Below are positions 26,920 through 34,651 of a stretch of DNA of 64,000 bases, in pieces. The stretch's first letter is position 1. Each line of letters opens with the position of its first letter. The stretch is from [Mycobacterium] zoologicum (lineage in GTDB: Bacteria; Actinomycetota; Actinomycetes; Mycobacteriales; Mycobacteriaceae): NCBI RefSeq assembly GCF_020172665.1, contig NZ_CP083985.1:1976972-2040971 (forward strand), written 5' to 3'. The position numbers were made by a program, and so were the translations under genes. The notes beneath the pieces were generated by a model. It ran no database searches and was not told the origin of the DNA. It was given only the letters and a program-made list of their open reading frames with translations.

Positions 26920-28545
26920 ATGCACAGCACGATGCAAGACGTCCAGCTCACAATCTCGGCAATTGTCCGCCATGCCGCCTCCATTCACGGAAACAGCGAG
27001 GTGATCACCCCCGACGGAATTGGATACCGAAGTATGTCCTACCGTAGCGTCCTGGGGCGAGCGGGCCGACTTGCCAATGCGTTGCGCGGGCTCGGAATAA
27101 CGGCAGATCAACGGGTGGCCACTTTTCAGTGGAGTAACCAAGAACATCTCGAGGCCTACTGCGCGGTTCCCTCCATGGGCGCGGTGCTGCACACCCTCAA
27201 CATTCGTTTGGCTCCAGAGCAACTCGCGTACATCGCCAACCATGCCAGCGATCAGATCATCCTGGTGGATGCGTCGGTTGCGCCATTGTTGGCTAGTGCG
27301 CTACCAGCGATGGAGTCGGTGCATACGGTCATCGCCACCGGGGGCGGCGACCTCGCTCCGCTGCAGCGATGCGGGAAGACGGTGTTGCGTTACGAGGAGA
27401 TCCTGGCGCAGCAACCGGAGACTTTCGATTGGCCCGAGATCGATGAGCGTTCCGCCGCGGCCATGTGCTACACCAGCGGGACTACTGGAAATCCCAAAGG
27501 TGTTGTCTACAGCCACCGTTCGACCTACCTACATGCACTGACCGCCTGCACGTCGAACGCCCTGGCAGTGAGCGAGGCCGACCGTATCCTGGCCATTGTC
27601 CCGATGTTTCACGCCAATGCGTGGGGACTGATCTACGCGGCGTTGATGTCTGGTGCGGACTTGGTATTACCCGATCGCCATCTGCAAGCCGCGCCGCTGG
27701 TGTCGATCATCGAAGAGACTCAGCCGACTATCGCCGGTGCAGTGCCGACGATCTGGAACGATGTCGATCGATACCTGGAATCGAATCCCGCCCGGGACAT
27801 CTCCTCACTTCGGCTGGTTGCCTGCGGGGGATCGGCAGTCCCCGTCTCGCTGATGCGGGCATTCGAAGACAAGTACAACGTGCCTATCGTGCAGGCATGG
27901 GGCATGACCGAAACCTCGCCGCTGGCTACCGTCGCACGCGCAGCGCACGGAGTAGGCGAGACCCGTGCGTGGGAGATGCGCGAAAGCCAGGGTCGGCCGA
28001 TGTGCGGTGTCGAGATCCGGTTGCGTGACGACCACAAGAAGACAGTGCCGTGGGACGGTCGATCAGCGGGTGAAATACAGGCGCGAGGCCCGTGGATCAC
28101 CGGCGCCTACTTCGGCGACGATGATCCGGACAAGTTCGACGGAGGGTGGCTGCGCACCGGCGACGTCGGCCGGATCGACCCGGACGGGTATCTCACGCTG
28201 ACCGATCGTGCGAAGGACGTCATCAAGTCAGGTGGAGAATGGATCTCCTCAGTCGAGCTGGAAAACACGCTGATTGGTCACCCGGCGATCTACGAGGCTG
28301 CGGTGGTGGCAGTTCCCGACGACAAATGGCAGGAAAGACCGCTCGCCCTGGTCGTGGTTCACCGTGGAGCCGAGGTCGACATCGACCGACTGCGCGCGTT
28401 TCTGTTGGACAAGGTCGCCAAGTGGTGGATCCCGGAGCGGTGGAGCTTCGTGTCTGAGATTCCCCGAACAAGCGTCGGGAAATACGACAAGAAGGCCATA
28501 CGCGCGCGTCACTCCGCCGGCGAGTATCAGATCGAAACGTCCTAA
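26920..28545 (+). CDS. Fatty acyl-CoA ligase, paralogue of the 9423 ligase
   Basis: 541-residue AMP-forming ligase. P-loop [62 protein letters not shown] and the terminal VGKYDKKAIRA lysine are all present. It is strikingly similar to the ligase at 9423 from the first residues (MQDV) to the end, although their neighbours differ. It would convert acids released by the esterase and oxidative steps to CoA esters for beta-oxidation. ATG 26932 is an alternative start. Confidence 0.92.
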   Translation: MHSTMQDVQLTISAIVRHAASIHGNSEVITPDGIGYRSMSYRSVLGRAGRLANALRGLGITADQRVATFQWSNQEHLEAYCAVPSMGAVLHTLNIRLAPEQLAYIANHASDQIILVDASVAPLLASALPAMESVHTVIATGGGDLAPLQRCGKTVLRYEEILAQQPETFDWPEIDERSAAAMCYTSGTTGNPKGVVYSHRSTYLHALTACTSNALAVSEADRILAIVPMFHANAWGLIYAALMSGADLVLPDRHLQAAPLVSIIEETQPTIAGAVPTIWNDVDRYLESNPARDISSLRLVACGGSAVPVSLMRAFEDKYNVPIVQAWGMTETSPLATVARAAHGVGETRAWEMRESQGRPMCGVEIRLRDDHKKTVPWDGRSAGEIQARGPWITGAYFGDDDPDKFDGGWLRTGDVGRIDPDGYLTLTDRAKDVIKSGGEWISSVELENTLIGHPAIYEAAVVAVPDDKWQERPLALVVVHRGAEVDIDRLRAFLLDKVAKWWIPERWSFVSEIPRTSVGKYDKKAIRARHSAGEYQIETS

Positions 28546-28587
28546 GAAATCAAACCCATTGATATTGAACAGCCGAGAGGGAATCCT

Positions 28588-29733
28588 GTGACAGCATCAA
28601 TTTCTCCCTGGATGAGCGCCGAATTGCTCGAGCTTCGTGACCTTGCCGCGAAGTTCTTCTCGACCGAATTGGCCCCACATGCGCAACGTTTCGCAGACCA
28701 GCACCAAGTTGACCGAGAATTGTGGCACAAAGCCGGCGAACTAGGCCTGCTCTGCATGTCCATACCCGAAGAATACGGCGGGGGAGGCGGCACATTCGCG
28801 CACGAAGCCGTCGTACTCGAAGAGCAAGCCCGAGTCGGGGACAGCTCATGGGGCGCAGGGCTGCACAGCGGAATCGTCGCGCACTACATCCTCCAGTATG
28901 CGGCCGAAGAACTACGGAGGCAGTGGCTGCCCAAGATGGCCTCAGGCGAAATGATCGGTGCTATCGCCATGACGGAGCCAGGGACCGGTTCTGATCTGCA
29001 GAGTGTCAAGACCAAAGCAATTCTTGACGGTGACGAGTACGTGATCACCGGCGCAAAGACCTTCATCACCAACGGTCAGCAAGCCGACCTGATCATCGTC
29101 GTCGCCAAGACAGATCCAAGTCAGGGCGCCGCCGGCATCTCGCTGATCGTCGCCGAAGCCGATCGACCCGGATTCCGGCGCGGCAAGGTCCTCGACAAAA
29201 TCGGCCAACGCGGACAAGACACCTCCGAGTTGTTCTTCGACGACGTAAGAGTGCCCCGCTCGCACCTCCTGGGCGAGACCGAGGGTCAGGGTTTCATTCA
29301 GCTGATGACGCAGCTACCTCAAGAGCGGCTCATCGTCGCGGTTGGGGCGGTCGCGGCGATGGAACTTGCCGTGGAGCAGACACTCAAATACACCCGTGAG
29401 CGGGAAGCGTTCGGACGGCCCGTCTTCGGCTTCCAGAACACGAAATTCATCTTGGCCGAAGCTGCAACCGAAACGCGCATCGCACGAGTATTTTTGGACT
29501 ACTGCATCGACCTACACCTCGCGGGCCAACTCGACGTCCAGACCGTCGCCATGGCGAAATGGTGGACCACTGAGCGAGCGATGAAGGTGCTCGATGACTG
29601 TTTGCAGCTCCACGGCGGATATGGGTACATGACCGAGTACCCCATCTCGAGATTGTGGGTGGACCAGCGCGTGCAGAAAATCTACGCCGGCACAAATGAG
29701 GTGATGAAGGAAATCATCTCGCGTTCCCTATGA
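28588..29733 (+). CDS. Acyl-CoA dehydrogenase
   Basis: 381-residue FAD acyl-CoA dehydrogenase. N-terminal helical domain, then AIAMTEPGTGSDLQSVKT, ITGAKTFITNGQQADLIIVVAKT and the C-terminal LQLHGGYGYMTEYPISRLWVDQRVQKIYAGTNEVMKEII, in which the final segment carries the FAD-contacting and catalytic region. It introduces the double bond in the first beta-oxidation step on the CoA ester made by the upstream ligase. GTG 28588 has GAGAGGGA upstream. Confidence 0.93.
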   Translation: MTASISPWMSAELLELRDLAAKFFSTELAPHAQRFADQHQVDRELWHKAGELGLLCMSIPEEYGGGGGTFAHEAVVLEEQARVGDSSWGAGLHSGIVAHYILQYAAEELRRQWLPKMASGEMIGAIAMTEPGTGSDLQSVKTKAILDGDEYVITGAKTFITNGQQADLIIVVAKTDPSQGAAGISLIVAEADRPGFRRGKVLDKIGQRGQDTSELFFDDVRVPRSHLLGETEGQGFIQLMTQLPQERLIVAVGAVAAMELAVEQTLKYTREREAFGRPVFGFQNTKFILAEAATETRIARVFLDYCIDLHLAGQLDVQTVAMAKWWTTERAMKVLDDCLQLHGGYGYMTEYPISRLWVDQRVQKIYAGTNEVMKEIISRSL

Positions 29734-29778
29734 CCCTGAACGATTAGCCACCTGCACATTACTCACCTGGGAGGATTG

Positions 29779-29880
29779 ATGGCATCTACAGAGGTGCCAT
29801 ATCGCCACGAAATGGGTGGACATTGCGGATCGGGTGCCCTTCGGGAGTTGATACCAGATGCTCCTATCTTCAGGCAATGA
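29779..29880 (+). pseudogene. Truncated BtrH-like gene (first 33 codons)
   Basis: ATG 29779 with GGGAGG upstream opens a frame whose residues VPYRHEMGGHCGSGALREL match the beginning of the intact BtrH-like protein at 12482 (VPYPHRRGGHCGSGALRDL). After about 30 residues it runs into a 16-bp tandem repeat and the IS110 remnant and stops. The last gene of the operon has therefore been cut by an insertion. Confidence 0.85.
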
Positions 29881-29900
29881 GTTCTTCAGGCAATGAGTTC
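29869..29900. repeat. 16-bp tandem duplication at the insertion junction
   Basis: TTCAGGCAATGAGTTC occurs twice in direct tandem (29869-29884 and 29885-29900). The second copy encodes, on the minus strand, the last residues (ELIA and stop) of the IS110 transposase remnant. The first copy closes the truncated BtrH frame. Confidence 0.95.
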
Positions 29901-30365
29901 GTTGGTTCTTCTGCTGGGTTGGCGGAGGGCGTGGTAGATCTCGCGGGCGATGTACGCTTGATGCAGCGCATGATCTCGTTCTTGGTTTTGCCTTCGGCCA
30001 GGCGGTGAACGAAGTAGTCGCGGGTGGGCTGGTGACGGCGCATGCGCACCACCAGGATGACGTGCAGGGCACGGTTGGCGTCGCGATTGCCTCCCCAATT
30101 GAGCCGGTGGCGGATCGTTTTGCCGCTGGAGGCTTCCAGTGGGCTGACCCCGCAGAGTTTGGCGAAAGCGGCGTCGCTGCCGATCCGAGCGGGGTTGTCG
30201 CCGAGGGCGGTCAGCAGCGTGGCAGCGGTGTCGGGCCCGACGCTGTAGCTCGGGTGCGGCGGTGGCGGTGATGGTGTCGACGTGGCGTTCGAGTCGGGCG
30301 GCTGCGGTGTCGAGCTGGTGGCAACGTGCCGCCATCGACTTGATAGCAGTAAAGAAAGTTCTCAC
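29886..30365 (-). pseudogene. IS110-family transposase remnant (C-terminal domain, frameshifted)
   Basis: Read on the minus strand, one frame gives MRTFFTAIKSMAARCHQLDTAAARLERHVDTI; a second gives ALHVILVVRMRRHQPTRDYFVHRLAEGKTKNEIMRCIKR; the first returns for YIAREIYHAL. Together these make the Transposase_20 C-terminal domain of IS110/IS116 elements (RMR...TRDY...R..EGK..EI.R..KR). The N-terminal RuvC-like DEDD domain is missing and at least two frameshifts are present, so it is dead. Confidence 0.8.
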
Positions 30366-30696
30366 ATCGCAGGCCAGCGGCGGTCAGGCGGGCGTTGGTC
30401 GCGCCTGCTGCCCGCGGCGTCTCGATGCGGCGAGGAGCGAGGACAGTCCTGGCTTGTCGTGGTGCCAGGATGCCGTGGCCGTTGAGATGTACAGCGCTCG
30501 TCGTCGTGTGCAAGCTTGTGTGGCGGCGGACGGAGGGCGAAGCGTAGCGAGCGGCGCGGACGGGAGCGCCAGCGGACGGGAGCAGAGGGAGTGTAGCGAA
30601 GCCCGCAGGTAGCCGCCGGTTCCTCGCGGGCTATGGCGGCCCGGGCTCCGCTGAGCATCAGTTGCGGGTCTGCGCCATGGCGATGGGACTCGTAGG
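30366..30696. other. Gene-poor junction between IS110 remnant and AICE
   Basis: 331 bases with no convincing gene. It should contain the left end (attL) of the AICE, but I could not find a repeat of the tRNA-Leu 3' end here. The stretch at about 30525-30610 is rich in short repeated words such as GCGAGCG, GGACGGGAGC and GTAGCGA. Confidence 0.5.
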
Positions 30697-31242
30697 ATGG
30701 CGGTTGTGAGCGGGATGCTGGCGCAGCGTGCACGGCGAGAGGCCGAGACGCGACTGGTGGGGCAGCTGCGGCGGTTGGCGCATGTGCGGGGTGTCGCGAC
30801 GACTGCCGAGCGGCTGAGTCGGCGGTTCGATGCCCAGACAGCGGACTCTTTGGTGGCAGCGGCGTGGCTGCACGATATCGGCTACGCACCGTCGTTGCGC
30901 CGGACCGGGTTTCATCCGCTCGATGGCGCAGAGTTTGCCCGGGCGGCGGGTTTTCGGGAGCTGGTCGCCTCCCTGGTGGCGTTCCATACTGGGGCGCACG
31001 CGGAAGCTGCCGAGCGCGGCTTGTCAGGTTTAGCGGCGTTCAGCGATCCGCCCAGCGATGTTCTGGATGTGTTGACCTTTTGCGATCTGACGACCGGGCC
31101 GGACGGGGCGCCGGTATCACCGCGAGATCGATTGATCGAGGTGTTGGGCCGCTATGGACCCGAGGACCCGGTGCACCGCGCGGTCGACGCGGGGCGCGAC
31201 GAACTGTTGGCGGCGGTCCGACGGGTACGCGATTGGCTGTAA
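30697..31242 (+). CDS. HD-domain protein of the AICE
   Basis: 181-residue predicted HD-superfamily phosphohydrolase. The metal-binding signature is AAWLHDIGYAPSLRRTGFHPLDGAEFAR (HD pair, with the upstream and downstream His residues). Substrate unknown. Genes of this kind often accompany Nudix and XRE genes in actinobacterial integrative elements. GTG 30706 and ATG 30715 are alternative starts. Confidence 0.75.
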   Translation: MAVVSGMLAQRARREAETRLVGQLRRLAHVRGVATTAERLSRRFDAQTADSLVAAAWLHDIGYAPSLRRTGFHPLDGAEFARAAGFRELVASLVAFHTGAHAEAAERGLSGLAAFSDPPSDVLDVLTFCDLTTGPDGAPVSPRDRLIEVLGRYGPEDPVHRAVDAGRDELLAAVRRVRDWL

Positions 31243-31252
31243 ACCCAGCCGG

Positions 31253-31720
31253 TTAGCCGAGGTAGGGGCTGTCGCGGTGTTGCAGGTAGTGCTCGATGCG
31301 CAGTCGCATCGACGGGTGCATGTCCAGATTGGGGATGTCGTCGGGATCGGTCCAGGCGATGTCGGTGCTTTCGTGATCGATGGCCAGGGTACCGCCGAGA
31401 ACCTTGGTGGTGAAGGACAGAGAGAACTGTTGGCGGACTTCGCCATCGGTGAACGCGACGACATGCTGCGGGTTGGTGTAGACACCGACAAGGCCGGTGA
31501 CTTCAATGTCGAGCCCGGTTTCCTCTTTGACTTCCCGGACGGCGGTGTCGGCAATCGTTTCGCCGATGTCGTGTCCGCCGCCGGGTAGCGCCCACAGGGT
31601 GTTGTCGCGGCGTTTGATCAGCAGGATACGACCCTGTTCGTCGGTGACGATGGCCGAGGCTGACGGAACGACGCTGTTGGGCAGCGGGGCGTTGGGGTCG
31701 TTGTAGTAGTCGGTTCGCAT
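31253..31720 (-). CDS. Nudix hydrolase, Pif-like
   Basis: 155 residues with an exact Nudix box (G48-x5-E54-x7-R62-E-V-K-E-E-T-G-L), which binds Mg2+ and hydrolyses nucleoside diphosphate derivatives. In pSAM2 the Nudix protein Pif blocks redundant transfer into cells that already carry the element; the same role here is inference from gene context. It lies 5 bases downstream of the XRE regulator gene and is probably co-transcribed with it. Confidence 0.85.
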   Translation of the reverse strand: MRTDYYNDPNAPLPNSVVPSASAIVTDEQGRILLIKRRDNTLWALPGGGHDIGETIADTAVREVKEETGLDIEVTGLVGVYTNPQHVVAFTDGEVRQQFSLSFTTKVLGGTLAIDHESTDIAWTDPDDIPNLDMHPSMRLRIEHYLQHRDSPYLG

Positions 31721-31725
31721 AGGGT

Positions 31726-32544
31726 TCAGCCTTTCGCGCTGAGCGGTCTGGCGCGATCCCAGACCTGGGTGAAAGCGTCTTCGAGGGTGGCCCAGAGCCG
31801 TGGTTCGTGGTGGCGCGACAGCACAAGCACGGGGTTGTTGCGCCCGGGTGAGCCGTAGATGTGGAAGTTGACGATCATGGCGTCGTCGACCCGGAAGATC
31901 GACGTGTAGAGCGTGGTGTCGTGGGTGCGGATATCCAGCCCCGGGGTATCGGCATGCGGGGCGAGCAACTCCACGGACGTGCGGCAGCGGGCGATGACGG
32001 CCTCGCCGATGCCTTCCTCCTTGCCGCGCAGGATCGTGGTGGCAGTGTCAGGATCCCCGACGAGAAACCGCACCGCCACACCGCGGGCGGCGGCGTCGAG
32101 CAGAATGTCGAGGAAGCCGTCGAGGGTGTCAAACAGGAACGTGGCCGCCAGGACGAGGATGTCGATGCCGGTGGTGGCGTCGCCGAAATGCTGCTGCCAC
32201 GTCGTGATCGGCAGCTGGGTGCGGCTGGCATACAGCGTCGCGGTGAACGGACCACCCAGCGACGTCGTCGCCAGCGCGCTCGCGGTAGGGGCAGGATACT
32301 GGTTGGGCCACAGGTTGTGCGGTGTGCAGCCAAGCAGCTTAGCGGCGCGGCGGGCGTTGTCCTCGCGGACGTTGTAGTCGATGTTGGCCAGCCAGCGGCG
32401 CACCGTCTTGATATCCACGCCCACCGCAGTGGCGAACCTCTGTGGGGAGAGTCCCTTGGCGTGCAGCCGTTGGGTGAGGCGATCGTTGGGGATCGTGGCG
32501 GCCTCGGCGTCGCCGTCCTGATCGCCCGTCGTCTCAGCGCACAT
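31726..32544 (-). CDS. XRE-type regulator with C-terminal DUF5919-like domain
   Basis: 272 residues. The N-terminal helix-turn-helix is LTQRLHAKGLSPQRFATAVGVDIKTVRRWLAN; the rest resembles the DUF5919 domain found in AICE regulators, with FLDILLDAAARGVAVRFLVGDPD and a late phospholipase-D-like fold region. It is divergent from the SCO3933/traB/repSA genes across a 240-base region carrying a phased hexamer array, and so is the likely regulator of element functions. Confidence 0.8.
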   Translation of the reverse strand: MCAETTGDQDGDAEAATIPNDRLTQRLHAKGLSPQRFATAVGVDIKTVRRWLANIDYNVREDNARRAAKLLGCTPHNLWPNQYPAPTASALATTSLGGPFTATLYASRTQLPITTWQQHFGDATTGIDILVLAATFLFDTLDGFLDILLDAAARGVAVRFLVGDPDTATTILRGKEEGIGEAVIARCRTSVELLAPHADTPGLDIRTHDTTLYTSIFRVDDAMIVNFHIYGSPGRNNPVLVLSRHHEPRLWATLEDAFTQVWDRARPLSAKG

Positions 32545-32621
32545 CTTTCCGTGTCATCCCTGTCCATCCTCAGCGCGTGGTTCCTAGTTTGCCATGCGAC
32601 TGCCGCCGCCCCGCGGCGGTG

Positions 32622-32722
32622 ATGCCCGTCCGATGCCCACGGGCATGTCCCTGTCGTGTCCGAAATGTCTGCGGCAGTGTCGGCAATGCCTGCCAACGTC
32701 CCTCGCTACGTCCGCGATGTCC
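32622..32722. repeat. Helically phased hexamer array (RYGYCC-type) between divergent AICE genes
   Basis: Ten related hexamers (ATGCCC, ATGCCC, ATGTCC, GTGTCC, ATGTCT, GTGTCG, ATGCCT, ACGTCC, ACGTCC, ATGTCC) start at 32622, 32633, 32645, 32656, 32665, 32677, 32686, 32696, 32708 and 32717, a mean spacing of about 10.5 bp. This is one site per helical turn on one DNA face. It may be an operator array or replication iterons. Confidence 0.7.
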
Positions 32723-32783
32723 ACGTGAACTGAGCCCAGCGCCGCAACGGGCGCAAACAGATCACGAAAGGAACAGCGGGACA

Positions 32784-33128
32784 ATGCGTTTAAGAATCGA
32801 CACATCAGGCACACGGTTCATCGTCACCCGAGCGGCCGAGCCGCGGCTGAACTTCGAGACCGGCAGCCCAAAAGTGGACACCGCCACCGGCGTGCCACTG
32901 TATGCCGCGCAGCTGTTGGCGTTGGATGACACCGGTGGTGAAGTGCTCAACGTCACCGTCGCCGGGGATCCGAAAGTGACAGTCACCCAACCTGTTTCAG
33001 TCGCGGGTCTGGTTGCTATCCCTTGGGCTCAAGGTGATCGCAGCGGCGTGGCGTTCCGTGCCGACGCCATCACCCCCACCAACCCCGCGGCTGCGCCGAG
33101 CGATCAAGCGTCCCGCGCGCAGAAATAA
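32784..33128 (+). CDS. SCO3933-family AICE regulatory protein
   Basis: 114 residues. The pattern IDTSGTRFIVTRAAEPRLNF, then VDTATGVPLYAAQLL, VTVAGDPKVTVTQPVSVAGLVAIPWAQG and VAFRADAITP agrees with the SCO3933-type proteins that precede traB genes in Streptomyces AICEs. Its exact function is not established. ATG 32784 is preceded by AAAGGAA. Homology starts there although the frame is open further upstream. Confidence 0.75.
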   Translation: MRLRIDTSGTRFIVTRAAEPRLNFETGSPKVDTATGVPLYAAQLLALDDTGGEVLNVTVAGDPKVTVTQPVSVAGLVAIPWAQGDRSGVAFRADAITPTNPAAAPSDQASRAQK

Positions 33129-33137
33129 CCCCATTTG

Positions 33138-33171
33138 CTGGGGCGCGGCGCTCGTGGGTGTCGCGCCCCAG
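33138..33171 (+). terminator. Hairpin between SCO3933-type gene and traB-like gene
   Basis: Perfect 10-bp stem CTGGGGCGCG / CGCGCCCCAG with a 14-base loop, 9 bases after the upstream stop. It may be a terminator or attenuator setting expression of the transfer and replication genes. Confidence 0.6.
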
Positions 33172-33217
33172 CACGTGAGCTGCTATCGACCATTCACTCA
33201 CCAGAGGGACGCCTGTC

Positions 33218-34651
33218 ATGGCATCAAACTACAAAAACAGCAAGAACTCTCAATCCAACGACGACGACTGGATCACCGACCTCATCCTCTCACTGTTCAA
33301 AGCGGCCGGGTATCTGCTGTGGTGGGCGGTCCTGTTCCCGGCCATCAGCATCCCGATCATCGCCAGCGTGGCGATGGCCATTACCCATGGCTCACGCGCG
33401 GGTCTGATCATCGGTATTGCTTTCGCTGCCGCGTATGCGGGCTGGGCGTGGCTGGACCCGCGATCGTTTCACGGATGGGTCACCGAGCCGGTGCGGCGGC
33501 GCTGGTTGACCTGGTCGCGCTACACCCGCACCTGGCAATCGGTGTGCACCCTGCACGGCCTGACCGCCACACTTGGCGAACGCACCTTGGTGCCGACCTT
33601 GCAGTCGGTGCGCATCGGCAAGACGACCGACGTCCTGGCGCTGCGAGTGGTCACCGGCCACTCCCTGGCTGATTGGCACAAGCAATCCGAGGCGCTAGCC
33701 GCCGCCTGGCGTGCCGACCGGATCGCCATCCGCGCGACCGCGCCCGGAGAGCTACGCATCACCCTGATGCGCGGCGACGTGCTGGCCGACCCGATTGCCC
33801 TGCCCATGCCCACGACGGCGACTGCGGTGGATGTGGGGTCGGTGCGGGTCGGGATCACCGAAACCCGCCACTGGTGGCACCTACCTCTGCTTGGCCACCA
33901 CCTGCTCGTGGCTGGCGCGACCGGCGCGGGGAAAGGTTCAGTGTTGTGGTCACTGATCGCTGGCCTCGCCCCCGCCGTGAAAACCGGACAAGTGCGGCTC
34001 TGCGTCATCGACCCGAAAGGCGGCATGGAACTGGGCGCCGGAGCACCCATGTTCACGGTGTTCACCCACGACGCCACTGGCACCACCCTGTACCTGCTGC
34101 GGCAACTAGTGGAGGTGATGCACGCCCGCGCCAATCGGTTACGGGGCAAGACGCGCATGCACACCCCGACTCCGACTGAGCCGTTATTCGTGGTGGTGAT
34201 CGATGAGATCGCCGCGCTGACTGCGTATGTGACCGACCGCAAGGTGCGCAGCGAAATTGAACAGCTGTTGGGCCTGCTGCTCTCCCAAGGCCGGGCCGTC
34301 GGCATTTCGGTGGTGGCAGCGGTGCAAGATCCGGCCAAAGACACCCTGCCGGTGCGGCAGCTGTTTACCGTGCGAATCGGGTTGCGGTTGACCGAAGCCA
34401 CCCAAACCACCATGGTTTTGGGCCAGGGCGCCCGCGACGCGGGGGCCGACTGCGATCACATCCCCGACACCACTCCCGGTGTGGGCTACATGATGATCGA
34501 TGGCACGGCCCAACCGGTGCGGGTACGGGCATTTCACGTCGCCGACCACGACATCGCCACTCTGGCAGCACGATTCCGGCCACCTCGTGCCGCGACCCGA
34601 ACCAACCAGTCCAACAGCGGGCGCACCGACACCGCCCGGGGTCAACGGTGA
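33218..34651 (+). CDS. FtsK/SpoIIIE-type DNA translocase (TraB/TraSA-like)
   Basis: 477 residues. Two N-terminal membrane segments (about 28-50 and 54-70), then an FtsK-like ATPase with Walker A GATGAGKGS near residue 235 and Walker B FVVVIDEIAAL. Late motifs QGRAVGISVVAAVQDPAKDTLP and RIGLRLTEATQTTMVLG belong to the FtsK/SpoIIIE core. It would move double-stranded element DNA into recipients. Its stop overlaps the repSA start by 4 bases. Confidence 0.87.
   Translation: MASNYKNSKNSQSNDDDWITDLILSLFKAAGYLLWWAVLFPAISIPIIASVAMAITHGSRAGLIIGIAFAAAYAGWAWLDPRSFHGWVTEPVRRRWLTWSRYTRTWQSVCTLHGLTATLGERTLVPTLQSVRIGKTTDVLALRVVTGHSLADWHKQSEALAAAWRADRIAIRATAPGELRITLMRGDVLADPIALPMPTTATAVDVGSVRVGITETRHWWHLPLLGHHLLVAGATGAGKGSVLWSLIAGLAPAVKTGQVRLCVIDPKGGMELGAGAPMFTVFTHDATGTTLYLLRQLVEVMHARANRLRGKTRMHTPTPTEPLFVVVIDEIAALTAYVTDRKVRSEIEQLLGLLLSQGRAVGISVVAAVQDPAKDTLPVRQLFTVRIGLRLTEATQTTMVLGQGARDAGADCDHIPDTTPGVGYMMIDGTAQPVRVRAFHVADHDIATLAARFRPPRAATRTNQSNSGRTDTARGQR

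Noticed and set aside
30366..30696. A direct repeat of the tRNA-Leu 3' end as attL
   Set aside because: No match to the tRNA 3' sequence was found by eye. Serine integrases leave only a very short shared core, so absence is not informative.
32577..32783. Extended N-terminus of the SCO3933-type protein
   Set aside because: The extension is encoded by the repeat array and intergenic region and is Arg/Pro-rich; homology starts at ATG 32784, which has a ribosome binding site.
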